Below the pieces are notes generated by a model, which worked only from the letters and a program-made list of their open reading frames with translations, was not told the DNA's origin and searched no databases. A stretch of 64,000 nt of DNA from a virus, in the IMG/VR virus record IMGVR_UViG_3300043418_000114, positions 186,001 through 250,000 of that record. One strand, 5' to 3'. Numbering within the stretch: the stretch's first letter is position 1; each line of letters starts with the position of its first letter. Below, one piece after another: positions 31,782 to 39,441 of this stretch. Both the position numbers and the translations under genes were made by a program.

Positions 31782-32189
31782 TTACTGAAACACTGTCTTT
31801 GCTACGGTTGATGCCAACTTGCCGTCATACTGACCGGCATATGCTTCTTTCAAATGTTTCATGAATGAAGGCATGCTCTCGTGATGGAGGGCAATTTCAC
31901 GAAGGGCGCCTTCTCCAAGTTGCTGAGGCAAAAACTGTTCCAAAACTTCGCGTTCGACCACGAATTCAACGAATAGTTGATTACGAGCTTGAAGGGCGGC
32001 AATGGTTTCATCGATATTCTTGATGAATTTCTTTACCACAGCAACAACTTCTTGGTCAGTAGTTTCTCGATTGGCATTCTTACCAACCATGCTAGCTTCG
32101 CCCAACAGCGTAGTCAACAGACTCGCTTGTGGATCACCGGACTTACGTGCGGCAACTTGTCTTGTTTTGATTTGTTCCATCAATGTCAT
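31782..32189 (-). CDS. YqeY/GatB-domain protein
   Basis: 135 aa covering a YqeY-like domain: LLTTLLGEASMVGKN, TTDQEVVAVVKKFIKNIDETIAAL, then EREVLEQFLPQQL and FMKHLKEAYAGQYDGKLASTVAK. The domain is shared with the tRNA-binding part of GatB amidotransferases, so tRNA interaction is possible. It sits beside the kinase-like gene in a phage rich in tRNA genes. Confidence 0.85.
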   Translation of the reverse strand: MTLMEQIKTRQVAARKSGDPQASLLTTLLGEASMVGKNANRETTDQEVVAVVKKFIKNIDETIAALQARNQLFVEFVVEREVLEQFLPQQLGEGALREIALHHESMPSFMKHLKEAYAGQYDGKLASTVAKTVFQ

Positions 32190-32199
32190 TTTGTTTTCC

Positions 32200-32742
32200 T
32201 TAGTGATGGGCGCGAATTTCGCCCTTTAATGCATCAGCAATCATATCATCTAAATTGCTAACTACTCGACCAGTTGCGTCAAATGCAACATCACGGGCAC
32301 GATATTTCTCCATGCCAGTTTTGTTACCATGAACATGTCCATAGAAATGAACACTGCCACGATGCATTTGGTCCCATTCCCAGATAGGGTAGTGCAACAT
32401 AATCACGATTTGTCCATTGTGATTATAACGCAAATATTGATGAACTTCTTTAAACTGAAGGCGAAACAATTCATCCTGCAACAATTTGCGGTCATGATTG
32501 CCTTCAATCAAAATCTTTTCACCATTTAATCTGCATAAGATATCAACTGCATCTTTTGCAGGCAAGAAAGCAAAGTCACCCAAGATGAATGTTTCATCTT
32601 CTGGAGCTACCTTACTGTTCCACTCTGCAATCATCTTCTCTCGCATATCTTCTACATCCTTAAAGCCTGCCCGAGTTACTGGACAGAACTTCATGATGTT
32701 TGCGTGACCGAAATGCAGGTCACTTGTAATCCATTTTGTCAT
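32200..32742 (-). CDS. Calcineurin-like metallophosphoesterase
   Basis: 180 aa with the whole motif set: WITSDLHFGHANI (DxH), FILGDFAF (GD), EGNHD (GNHD), MLHYPIWEW (H) and FYGHVHGN (GHxH). Two-metal phosphoesterase of the type common in large phages; substrate (nucleotide, RNA end or phosphoprotein) not determined. Confidence 0.9.
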   Translation of the reverse strand: MTKWITSDLHFGHANIMKFCPVTRAGFKDVEDMREKMIAEWNSKVAPEDETFILGDFAFLPAKDAVDILCRLNGEKILIEGNHDRKLLQDELFRLQFKEVHQYLRYNHNGQIVIMLHYPIWEWDQMHRGSVHFYGHVHGNKTGMEKYRARDVAFDATGRVVSNLDDMIADALKGEIRAHH

Positions 32743-32942
32743 TTTGTTGTCTTTCTTAAACTTTTCTCAAACCATTCAGTTAGGTATGAGTTTTGACTAG
32801 TAACATTGTCCTCGTAGAACTCTTGTTCTGCGGCAACACGAATCATAGTGTATAACTCAGTGATGCGTTGTGGATGATCGAATCCTTGACGCACTTGCTT
32901 ACGAAATACGCGAGTCAAGAACCAACGTTCAAATTTTGTCAT
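32739..32942 (-). CDS. Small basic phage protein
   Basis: 67 aa: MTKFERWFLTRVFRKQVRQGFDHPQRITELYTMIRVAAEQEF. Resembles a short family present across many phages. Function unknown. Confidence 0.76.
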   Translation of the reverse strand: MTKFERWFLTRVFRKQVRQGFDHPQRITELYTMIRVAAEQEFYEDNVTSQNSYLTEWFEKSLRKTTK

Positions 32943-33199
32943 ACGTATTCCTTATTCAAACGTTCACGTGCGGCACTTGCGAATTCGCTGATGTTACCAC
33001 ACTTATCTTCCCAACGCAACAGATTTCGACAAGTGTAACCAATGTCACGCTTATTGTAGCAAACTGCTTCCTGATTTACTTCACCATTAACCAACACACG
33101 GCAGTGATAGTTGCCATTGATATTGCGAACAGTTACTTCATGTTCTACTGCACCAACGAGACAACGCTGGATGCGAATGAGTTGTTTATATCGTTCCAT
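32939..33199 (-). CDS. Hypothetical phage protein
   Basis: 86 aa from ATG 33199, chosen because the longer frame would overlap the neighbour entirely. GAVEHEVTVRNINGNYHCRVLVNGEVNQEAVCYNKRDIGYTCRNLLRWEDKC. Function unknown. Confidence 0.7.
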   Translation of the reverse strand: MERYKQLIRIQRCLVGAVEHEVTVRNINGNYHCRVLVNGEVNQEAVCYNKRDIGYTCRNLLRWEDKCGNISEFASAARERLNKEYV

Positions 33200-33200
33200 G

Positions 33201-33398
33201 TTATTCTCCAATGTACTCACGAACCCATTCAAACTTAGCTTCGCTAGCTTTGACCCATTTGAATTGTTCACGGCGTCTGTTAATCTTGTCAAAGTCGAAA
33301 CATATAAAGATCCAACCTTTGTCCTCTGAGAACATGACGGTATCTTGGACTTTGACAATCTGTACGATTTTGTCTTTCATCTTTGCTACAATCATCAT
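33201..33398 (-). CDS. Small hypothetical phage protein
   Basis: 65 aa; MMIVAKMKDKIVQIVKVQDTVMFSEDKGWIFICFDFDKINRRREQFKWV. GGAGA ribosome site, short leader from the promoter at 33422. Function unknown. Confidence 0.72.
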   Translation of the reverse strand: MMIVAKMKDKIVQIVKVQDTVMFSEDKGWIFICFDFDKINRRREQFKWVKASEAKFEWVREYIGE

Positions 33399-33421
33399 TA
33401 TGTTCTCCGGTTAATGCATGT

Positions 33422-33450
33422 ATTATATAACCAATTCCATTTAATGTCAA
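33422..33450 (-). promoter_or_regulatory. Sigma-70 promoter, conserved-spacer early type
   Basis: TTGACA (33450-33445), spacer TTAAATGGAATTGGTTA, TATAAT (33427-33422) on the minus strand. Confidence 0.87.
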
Positions 33451-33749
33451 CCGAATCTTGCTTTGTCAGGAAAGAGTCGTCTTGCATCAATTCTAGCCTG
33501 TAGATAAGTTTCTACCACTTGAGTATCCATTTTCTTAAATCCAGATTTAAGCAAAAAGAATAATTCATCCTTCTCAGACTCTACAGTAACTGCGTGTACA
33601 TCACCTTCGCTGATTTTGGCAACTGAGTTGCAAATAAATGTTATCTGCACTCCCAGTTCTCGTGTTAACACATCAGGTCCAGTCATGTCACCTGGGACAT
33701 AATCATACTGATAGGTATTAGGAACGTCAACGTAGAATACGTAGCTCAT
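33447..33749 (-). CDS. Hypothetical phage protein
   Basis: 100 aa; VDVPNTYQYDYVPGDMTGPDVLTRELGVQITFICNSVAKISEGDVHAVTVESEKDELFFLL: beta-rich first part, helical tail. Its end overlaps the -35 of the promoter at 33422. Function unknown. Confidence 0.7.
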   Translation of the reverse strand: MSYVFYVDVPNTYQYDYVPGDMTGPDVLTRELGVQITFICNSVAKISEGDVHAVTVESEKDELFFLLKSGFKKMDTQVVETYLQARIDARRLFPDKARFG

Positions 33750-33982
33750 GTGCGTTCTCGTTGTACTCGGCCTATACGTGCTGACTTGTTCCAGTCATAC
33801 TTTACACCGTCAGGAGTCTTACCGTCTACAACAGAGTCAACTCCAAACATACCCACGATTTCAAAGTCCGGACCTGTGATAGTCACAAACTCGTTCATCT
33901 TCTTTGCGTACTTCATAGCTTCGTCCAACGACAAAACTTCATGTTCTACACTCTTACCTTTTACTTTATACATTAAAGTCAT
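33746..33982 (-). CDS. Conserved small phage protein
   Basis: 78 aa; LSLDEAMKYAKKMNEFVTITGPDFEIVGMFGVDSVVDGKTPDGVKYDWNKSARIGRVQRE, a pattern repeated in many phage proteins. AGGA 9 nt before the ATG. Function unknown. Confidence 0.76.
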   Translation of the reverse strand: MTLMYKVKGKSVEHEVLSLDEAMKYAKKMNEFVTITGPDFEIVGMFGVDSVVDGKTPDGVKYDWNKSARIGRVQRERT

Positions 33983-34220
33983 TTAAACTTATCCTTTTCA
34001 ATCCATACTTGTTTGATATTTCTATGTGATCGGCAATTGCCTCTTTCTTTGTTTTATATCGTCCTAACACCGCACTCTCACCATTACCATAAAAGATACA
34101 ACTTTCATATGGGGCATACTTATACAAGTCGCCATCTAATTCAACTGTGCTTAGTGAGATATCAGCTGGGAACATCCAAACATGATCATCGCTTACAATT
34201 TGCCAACGCTTGCTATGCAT
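33966..34220 (-). CDS. Conserved small phage protein
   Basis: 84 aa from ATG 34220. RWQIVSDDHVWMFPADISLSTVELDGDLYKY...CIFYGNGESAVLGRYKTKKEAIADHIEISNKYG is a recurrent phage pattern. Function unknown. Confidence 0.74.
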   Translation of the reverse strand: MHSKRWQIVSDDHVWMFPADISLSTVELDGDLYKYAPYESCIFYGNGESAVLGRYKTKKEAIADHIEISNKYGLKRISLNDFNV

Positions 34221-34224
34221 ACTA

Positions 34225-34725
34225 TTAAGTGTCACCAAGTTGTTGCGGACTACGCTTAGGGATGATAAGTCCGGATTCAAGTTCGATTCCATTAATTGTA
34301 TGAGGCTCGTTTTCGTCATAAGTCCATCCCAATGCTTTCATCATCTTGTGCTTTACTAGCAAGTTAGGACTGCGAAACACTTCTGTGTCTTGAAATCCCA
34401 TCATTACGCCAATCTCACAAACTGCGCCACTACGACACACACCGGCATGACAATGAACAATCACGTTCATGTGATTTTCTTGTGCATGTTGTAGCAATCG
34501 AACTAGTTCATCGGCTTGCTCTTGACTGCATCTCCATGCTTCGTCAAGTGAGTAATCATTTGCTTCAATATCAAGAAACTCAAACTGATGAACTTCTTTG
34601 AATTTGTACAAGGGAGTAGGAAATTCATAAGCAGGATCAACAATTTGAATCAGCATTGCATTGTCGCCAGGGTTGATATGAAACCCTTTCTTGATATCAC
34701 TGAGTGATACGTTTTGAATCCACAT
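34225..34725 (-). CDS. Cys-based protein phosphatase (DSP/PTP-like)
   Basis: 166 aa from ATG 34725 (GAGAGGA ribosome site). VIVHCHAGVCRSGAV contains the HCx5RS phosphate loop with Cys92 and Arg98; an Asp/Asn before it (EANDYSLDEAW) may act as general acid. Dual-specificity-type phosphatases in phages probably dephosphorylate nucleotides or host proteins; the exact substrate is open. Confidence 0.82.
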   Translation of the reverse strand: MWIQNVSLSDIKKGFHINPGDNAMLIQIVDPAYEFPTPLYKFKEVHQFEFLDIEANDYSLDEAWRCSQEQADELVRLLQHAQENHMNVIVHCHAGVCRSGAVCEIGVMMGFQDTEVFRSPNLLVKHKMMKALGWTYDENEPHTINGIELESGLIIPKRSPQQLGDT

Positions 34726-34727
34726 TG

Positions 34728-35135
34728 TCAATCCTCTCGAAACATTTTAATCATGGGTCCGTCAAGATAATCTCGACCTGGATCCATGTCACTGTAAACA
34801 GTCTTACTACCAAACTTCTTTTTCAATCGTTCATATTCAGCTAGTTCTTTGGCTTCTTTCGCCGCCTTGTCGGCTTTGTTTTTTGCTTTAGTTTTAGCTT
34901 CAACTGCGAGTCGTGCGTTATATTCTTTGTCAGTTTCTTCACGGCGTTCACGCAACTTTAATTCTTTGCCACCATCATAGCCGTAGTGTTCGATATCGAA
35001 ATACACATCACGATTGCCCATTTCTTCTCGGAGTGCCTTCATGCGTTCGATGATTTCCTCAGGAGTTCTACCGTCAAACTCACAGAAGTCAACATACTCA
35101 TTTGCTTCAACATCTAAAATTTTACGTTTGCTCAT
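34728..35135 (-). CDS. Charged coiled-coil phage protein
   Basis: 135 aa from ATG 35135 (AGATA ribosome region). FDGRTPEEIIERMKALREEMGNRDVYFDIEHYGYDGGKELKLRERREETDKEYNARLAVEAKTKAKNKADKAAKEAKELAEYERLKKKFG. Very high charge in the helix. Function unknown. Confidence 0.72.
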   Translation of the reverse strand: MSKRKILDVEANEYVDFCEFDGRTPEEIIERMKALREEMGNRDVYFDIEHYGYDGGKELKLRERREETDKEYNARLAVEAKTKAKNKADKAAKEAKELAEYERLKKKFGSKTVYSDMDPGRDYLDGPMIKMFRED

Positions 35136-35136
35136 A

Positions 35137-35808
35137 TTATCTCCAAAGTAAATCAAAGTTGCCAGCTAGTACTTTAGTAGCATTAGCAACTTTACCTGTT
35201 AAGTGATCTTGAACTTTATCATCTTGGAAACGATATGTGCGAATCTTGTCACCGCGCATGCCAGAACCAACCTGAGTCTTTCTATCACTAGCTATTTCGT
35301 TATTGTACATCATTTGGTTATTGCTGTCAACACGTTCTTGTATTGCACTCAATGCTTCGTTATAGCTATTCTCACGGCTACGACATTGAGCCGTTGCAAC
35401 TACGCCGCTTGGGATGTGCGTGATTCTGCAACTGTTTTGATGCTTGTTACGATGTTGACCACCTGCACCAGTGCCACTATACCATTCGATTCGTAAATCT
35501 TTTTGTTGTATAGTTGTTGTGATTTTAGCAGGATCGATAACGGCAACTGTCACTGTGCTTGTATGCACTCGACCTTTGCGTTCTGTTGGCGGTACACGTT
35601 GTATTCTGTGTCCACCTGGCTCGTTGTATAAGCCGGATAAATCAGTACCCTCTATCTCTAGATGGATCTCGCCTTGATGCTCATTTATCAGGCGGGTAGT
35701 TCAGCCGAGCTTGGAAGCCATGCGAATATAAGACTTCGCTAAATCTTTTACAAACAACTTACTGTCATCGCCACCTTCTGCGGCTCTAATCTCAATTACA
35801 CGTTTCAT
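35137..35808 (-). CDS. Class-I release factor (RF1-like) with in-frame TGA
   Basis: Start ATG 35808 after AAAGGAG. The frame encodes IEIRAAEGGDDSKLFVKDLAKSYIRMASKLG, then TGA at 35701-35703 (codon 36), then continues in the same frame: GGHRIQRVPPTERKGRVHTS (RF1-type PxT region), GTGAGGQHRNKHQNS (GGQ peptidyl-hydrolysis loop) and a full C-terminus. The N-terminal domain of bacterial RFs is absent, as in short phage/organellar types. The TGA stands where RFs usually have Trp. Product depends on readthrough, frameshift-free suppression or is broken. Confidence 0.85.
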
Positions 35809-35870
35809 GATATTCTCCTTTAATTGTGTTGAGTATTTATTATACACTATAAATCCGTATCTGGAAATAA

Positions 35871-35908
35871 GAATGGCCGGACACTTCCACCACAGAAGCC
35901 CCGGCCTT
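35871..35908 (-). terminator. Hairpin, possible terminator
   Basis: Minus strand AAGGCCGG ... CCGGCCATT followed by a modest T-rich tract; 6-7 bp GC stem with a ~20-nt loop. It could end the RNA running out of the Ro-like gene before the release-factor unit. Confidence 0.45.
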
Positions 35909-35909
35909 A

Positions 35910-36262
35910 GTTGTTTACACTGTCTCACGTTATAGTTTCTGGAAACTACTATTCGTCAACCTAGGGCTTTGTCCGTATCCTGAAATTGGATCGTGTAGTA
36001 GTCCCTATGCACTAAACTACGTTGTGGTTGTAGTCAATACCTCACACATCATAACGACTGTGTGACGCCGGGTTTTAGGTTTGATATGTCACTAAATGCT
36101 CAATCCTGAGAAAGATTTTACGGCATGCCAGCATTTTTTACTGTGAACAGAAGGTGTCTCGGATACTATTTTAAACTTCTTCATATCAAATTAGGGGTTG
36201 AATGATTAGGCTGACTCCTGGGCGTCCCCTGGCTTTATTTAAAGTGACTCACACTCACCTAA
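35910..36262 (-). ncRNA. Gene-free structured RNA region downstream of the Ro-like gene
   Basis: No coding frame. On the minus strand several closed helices follow one another: TGATTAGG/CCTAATCA (8 bp), TTTGATATG/CATATCAAA (9 bp, ~100 nt apart), TCACACA/TGTGTGA (7 bp) and TAGTTT/AAACTA. This looks like a string of small structured RNAs rather than an untranslated tail. Function unknown; Ro-bound RNAs are a possibility given the neighbour. Confidence 0.5.
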
Positions 36263-36273
36263 TCAATCAGTAG

Positions 36274-37695
36274 TTACGACAAGTCGTAACGTGTCTTCAT
36301 CACTGTCTTCAACATGACGGCTTCTGGTGTGAAGTCTTCCAAGTCGTTAGACAATACAGAAGTTGCTAGTGCTGGGCTAAAGCCTGACACTAGTGCAGTA
36401 CCACTCTTATCGAATGACACTGGTGTGTTACCGTAACTTGCGTTCAAGTTCCAGAAGACAACTTTTGGAAGTGCGTAGCCTGCGGCTTCGTACTTACGTG
36501 CGATCATTTGCATCGCGGTGTCGTCATGCTTAACACATTGGTTAAATTGCATGTCTGAGAAGATAACAAGAGTTTCAGGCATTTCTGCTTGTGGAACACT
36601 GTTTTCTGTCGCAGTCTTCAGGATCTTTTCAAACGCCTTGTGAAGGTCTGTACTCATATCCCAGTTAGACTTGACCATTTGGTCAATCTTTTGGTTGATG
36701 TTACCCTTTAGGTGCATCAATTCTGGCTTGCTTGAGAAGGTCAAGAAGGTATCTTTGAACTTACCCTTGTTCTTATCAGCAAAGTACAAACCTAGGCTAA
36801 CAGCAACTTCCATGCAAGACAGGTTGCTCTTAGAGCCATGACCACCTGCTGGACAAGACATTGAACCAGAAACGTCAACCAGAGGAAGAACGTTTGCATC
36901 GCCAACGTAGTTAGGCATTGCTTCCCATTGCTTTTGGATCAAGTCAGTTTCAGTCTTGTTAAACTGCATCCAACCACCAATACGACCCTTCAGTACGTCA
37001 TATGGGAACACTGCGCCTGCGTTAACCTTAACACCAGCTTCGCCCTTAACGAGCTTAGTTACATATTCAGCGTATGTAGTACCATGACGGCCAAACGCTT
37101 TCTTGTAACGTGCATGTGCCACTGAAGGAACATGTGAGTAGTTGATGTTATCCCAATTTTGGGCACACATTTGTGTTTCAACAACATTAGTAAGGCCGAC
37201 TAGGCTCTTACGATATTGTTTAGGGGTCATTCCGAAGAATTGACGGATTTCACGTGCTACTTCACCTTTACGTGGAGTCCACTTAGCCGCAAGACCGTTA
37301 CCTGCACGTAGTGCATCGCCGAGCATAGTGTATGCCTTGGCCTTCACAGGCTGAGTCTTAAACACTAGCAAGTCGTCGTAACGACCCAATTCTGGAATCT
37401 TAGCCATCAAACGCATTGCGTCTTCTGGGTTAGTCTTTTCCAAGTGAACGAGGATGTCTCGGAAGACTTGACGTTCACCTGAACCACCACGTGCATCACG
37501 TGCCCATTGAGCGATACGCAATGCAAGATCAGAGTTCTCTACATAAGCCGCTGTGAAAGCCGGCACGATGTTTTTACCACGGCTTGCACCGATGTTGTAA
37601 AACAAATCAACACATGCGTTAGCACTTGATTTGCGAGCCTTCATACCATTGGTGGTACGAGTTGATTGATTCTTAACTGCTTCTGCGAATTGCAT
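36274..37695 (-). CDS. Ro60/TROVE-like vWA protein (DUF2828 type)
   Basis: 473 aa. Residues ~1-240 are helical repeats resembling the TROVE ring of Ro60 (e.g. NIVPAFTAAYVENSDLALRIAQWARDARGGSGERQVFRDIL, IPELGRYDDLLVF); ~265-470 is a von Willebrand A domain with intact MIDAS DVSGSMS (Asp274, Ser276, Ser278), VIFSDMQFNQC and FWNLN. Ro60 proteins bind Y RNAs and misfolded RNAs and help RNA decay. Structured RNA flanks the gene on both sides, and a sigma-70 promoter lies at 37793. Ribosome site AAAGGAG. Confidence 0.85.
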   Translation of the reverse strand: MQFAEAVKNQSTRTTNGMKARKSSANACVDLFYNIGASRGKNIVPAFTAAYVENSDLALRIAQWARDARGGSGERQVFRDILVHLEKTNPEDAMRLMAKIPELGRYDDLLVFKTQPVKAKAYTMLGDALRAGNGLAAKWTPRKGEVAREIRQFFGMTPKQYRKSLVGLTNVVETQMCAQNWDNINYSHVPSVAHARYKKAFGRHGTTYAEYVTKLVKGEAGVKVNAGAVFPYDVLKGRIGGWMQFNKTETDLIQKQWEAMPNYVGDANVLPLVDVSGSMSCPAGGHGSKSNLSCMEVAVSLGLYFADKNKGKFKDTFLTFSSKPELMHLKGNINQKIDQMVKSNWDMSTDLHKAFEKILKTATENSVPQAEMPETLVIFSDMQFNQCVKHDDTAMQMIARKYEAAGYALPKVVFWNLNASYGNTPVSFDKSGTALVSGFSPALATSVLSNDLEDFTPEAVMLKTVMKTRYDLS

Positions 37696-37721
37696 AGTAA
37701 CTCCTTTCTATGTGTGTTATG

Positions 37722-37789
37722 CAACAGGATGCGCTTTTAGTTTCATCTATGAATTGAAATTTTAAAGTTTGCTGAATGCATCCTAAAAC
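37722..37789 (-). ncRNA. AGGAT/ATCCT-helix RNA element A
   Basis: Minus strand: TTTTAGGATGC-ATTCAGCAA ... GCGCATCCTGTT; 7-bp closing helix AGGATGC/GCATCCT, conserved CAGCAA, internal hairpin TTCAAT/ATGAA-like. It begins at the start site expected for the promoter at 37793 and is therefore the 5' leader of the Ro-like mRNA or a separate RNA. Member of a seven-copy family. Confidence 0.65.
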
Positions 37790-37792
37790 TTG

Positions 37793-37821
37793 ATTGTACT
37801 ACAGTAGTCATTGTATGTCAA
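37793..37821 (-). promoter_or_regulatory. Sigma-70 promoter for the Ro-like gene
   Basis: TTGACA (37821-37816), 17-bp spacer, TACAAT (37798-37793) on the minus strand; transcription would begin at the edge of element A. Confidence 0.82.
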
Positions 37822-37835
37822 CTGTAGTTCGAAAA

Positions 37836-37995
37836 ATAAAACAGGATCGTTGTTGACTGCTTTTTGAATAGGGCCATCACTCCTATTGCGATAGATGCAT
37901 TTCAATAACTACCTTCAAAGTCCGTAGACTCCAGTAGTTACCATGCGATCCATCAGTTCCAATAAAGTAAATTATTGCTGTACCGATCCTAAAAA
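37836..37995 (-). ncRNA. AGGAT/ATCCT-helix RNA element B, multi-branched
   Basis: Closing helix AGGATCG/CGATCCT with CAGCAA next to it. Inside on the minus strand: hairpin CAATAA/TTATTG; an 11-bp stem GATGGAT-C-GCAT/ATGC-ATCTATC with one bulged C, topped by TAACTAC/GTAGTTA; and AATAGG/CCTATT. Three arms on an outer stem give a cloverleaf-like plan. A bulged C in a long helix is a feature of Ro-binding Y RNAs, but the sequence is not the classical one. Confidence 0.6.
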
Positions 37996-38305
37996 TAAAC
38001 GGGATGTTTGAACGTAGTTTATTTTATTGTCTGGTTGAGTCTAACTCACCTTTGCAGGACTTACGTTCCTCAACCATATCAACAATTCATGTTGACTATC
38101 TAGTAATTGAGTCTGCTACTAGCAACATAGAATGTCTTTCCATTCTGTCGTCTATTCCCTGAATGCTTAGTTGCCTAAGAGTATTGCTACTGTCTCCCGA
38201 CCACCTTCTATAGCTGATAGTTTGATTTTTAAATGCTGAACACATCCCAGTCATTCAATACAAGTATTGTATCATCAATACATGTGATTTTAAACTGTTT
38301 TGGGT
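37996..38305 (-). ncRNA. Gene-free structured region upstream of the Ro-like gene
   Basis: No coding frame. Minus-strand helices include TGGTTGAG/CTCAACCA (8 bp), AGAATG/CATTCT, TCAACA/TGTTGA and, at 38252-38265, CAATAC-TT-GTATTG. The last includes a TACAAT with a weak upstream TTTAAA 17 bp away, matching the -10 region of the tRNA-array promoters, so transcription of this region may begin near 38250. Confidence 0.5.
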
Positions 38306-38307
38306 AA

Positions 38308-39441
38308 CTATCGTAAATTAATTTTTACGTTAGGGTCTAATGTGATGCTAGACCAATTCTTGTTGAAATTGCCCCATATATCTTTCTCATTCTTGTAATC
38401 AGAAAGCAATGATAGCAATTGTGGATTGAATCGCTCAACTATCTTACGTTGAATAAGACCTGTTGTGGAATTCAGGGTGATATCCTCTACTGACATTCTA
38501 TGAATCGTTTGAGGGATTCGTATGTCTGCGAAAGGACTAAAAGTCATGTTGTTGTCAATGTGCCAATACTGATGATCATAAAAAATTGTTGAGTATAAAA
38601 ACTTCATCAACTGTTCTTGGTCGTAGTATTCTTCCATTGAATCTTTGTACTTGGCTACAACATTGGGACGCTTCAAAAACCAATAAAGATAATCAGTTTC
38701 TTTAGCTAGTTCGTCAATGTGTTTGCCTTGATAGTTTGCCAATGCGTTGATTGCTTCGCCGTCACGGTACTGATATGTCTCTGCATAGAAGCCAGTTGCA
38801 TACCAATTTAATTCCGTAAATGCACTTGATACATCATATCCCCAGTGTTTACTGGATACAAAGTCTACCAAGTCACTATCGTACTCTCTAACTCTGCCCA
38901 AAAACTTATGTAACGTATCGTCACCTTGTTTAGGCACATATGCTGTTAGAGTATAGTCTTTTGTGTAGCTGTCTAGTACAGCCCATGTTGTTAGGGTATC
39001 CAGTCCTGCTGAATACAACACATTCATGCGTTCAATATTATTGTACTTGTAGAAGTTTCGTGTGTTTTCTAACAATATATCGCCGATGATAATCGACGAC
39101 TCTTCCAATGACAGTAGGGTATCATTGGGAATTTTAGGTTCATTGTATGTAACAATGCCGTAGCCTTCAGTGGCTAGGTTTGTTTGTTCACCATTGCGTT
39201 CATATAATGGAAAACCTCTGAGAACTGGGTGATACACTTTTTCGTCATGTATCACGCACCATTTCCCAGCTGGCTGATAGCCATCAAGTATTTCTAGTAG
39301 CGTATCTGCTAGAGTACAATCTACGCTATAACCCTTATACCAGATGTTATCTTTTTGTTTCCAGCCGCCATCTAAAAACAGGCGATCTGAAACTTTGTTC
39401 ATCGCCTGTATTGGACAATTGGATCCGATGTAGAAAAACAT
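38308..39441 (-). CDS. Asparagine-synthetase-like PP-loop ATPase
   Basis: 377 aa. MNVLYSAGLDTLTTWAVL at ~140-157 is a PP-loop (SxGxDS/T variant) of the N-type ATP pyrophosphatases; the C-terminal ~200 residues with HIDELAKETDYLYWFLKRPNVVAKY fit asparagine-synthase-like domains. The N-terminal part resembles the beta-rich half of such enzymes but lacks the Cys1 glutaminase residue. Could amidate or adenylate an acceptor, possibly tRNA or peptide; unassigned. It overlaps the omega gene by 1 nt. Confidence 0.7.
   Translation of the reverse strand: MFFYIGSNCPIQAMNKVSDRLFLDGGWKQKDNIWYKGYSVDCTLADTLLEILDGYQPAGKWCVIHDEKVYHPVLRGFPLYERNGEQTNLATEGYGIVTYNEPKIPNDTLLSLEESSIIIGDILLENTRNFYKYNNIERMNVLYSAGLDTLTTWAVLDSYTKDYTLTAYVPKQGDDTLHKFLGRVREYDSDLVDFVSSKHWGYDVSSAFTELNWYATGFYAETYQYRDGEAINALANYQGKHIDELAKETDYLYWFLKRPNVVAKYKDSMEEYYDQEQLMKFLYSTIFYDHQYWHIDNNMTFSPFADIRIPQTIHRMSVEDITLNSTTGLIQRKIVERFNPQLLSLLSDYKNEKDIWGNFNKNWSSITLDPNVKINLR

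Noticed and set aside
7798-35808. Genome-wide reassignment of TGA to Trp
   Set aside because: TGA ends dozens of genes in ATGA overlaps, and the only tRNA-Trp found has anticodon CCA; just two genes show internal TGA.
35137-35808. RF2-type programmed +1 frameshift at the release-factor TGA
   Set aside because: The +1 frame meets a stop four codons later, no CTT-TGA-C or upstream AGGGGG is present, and the protein has the RF1-type PxT region.
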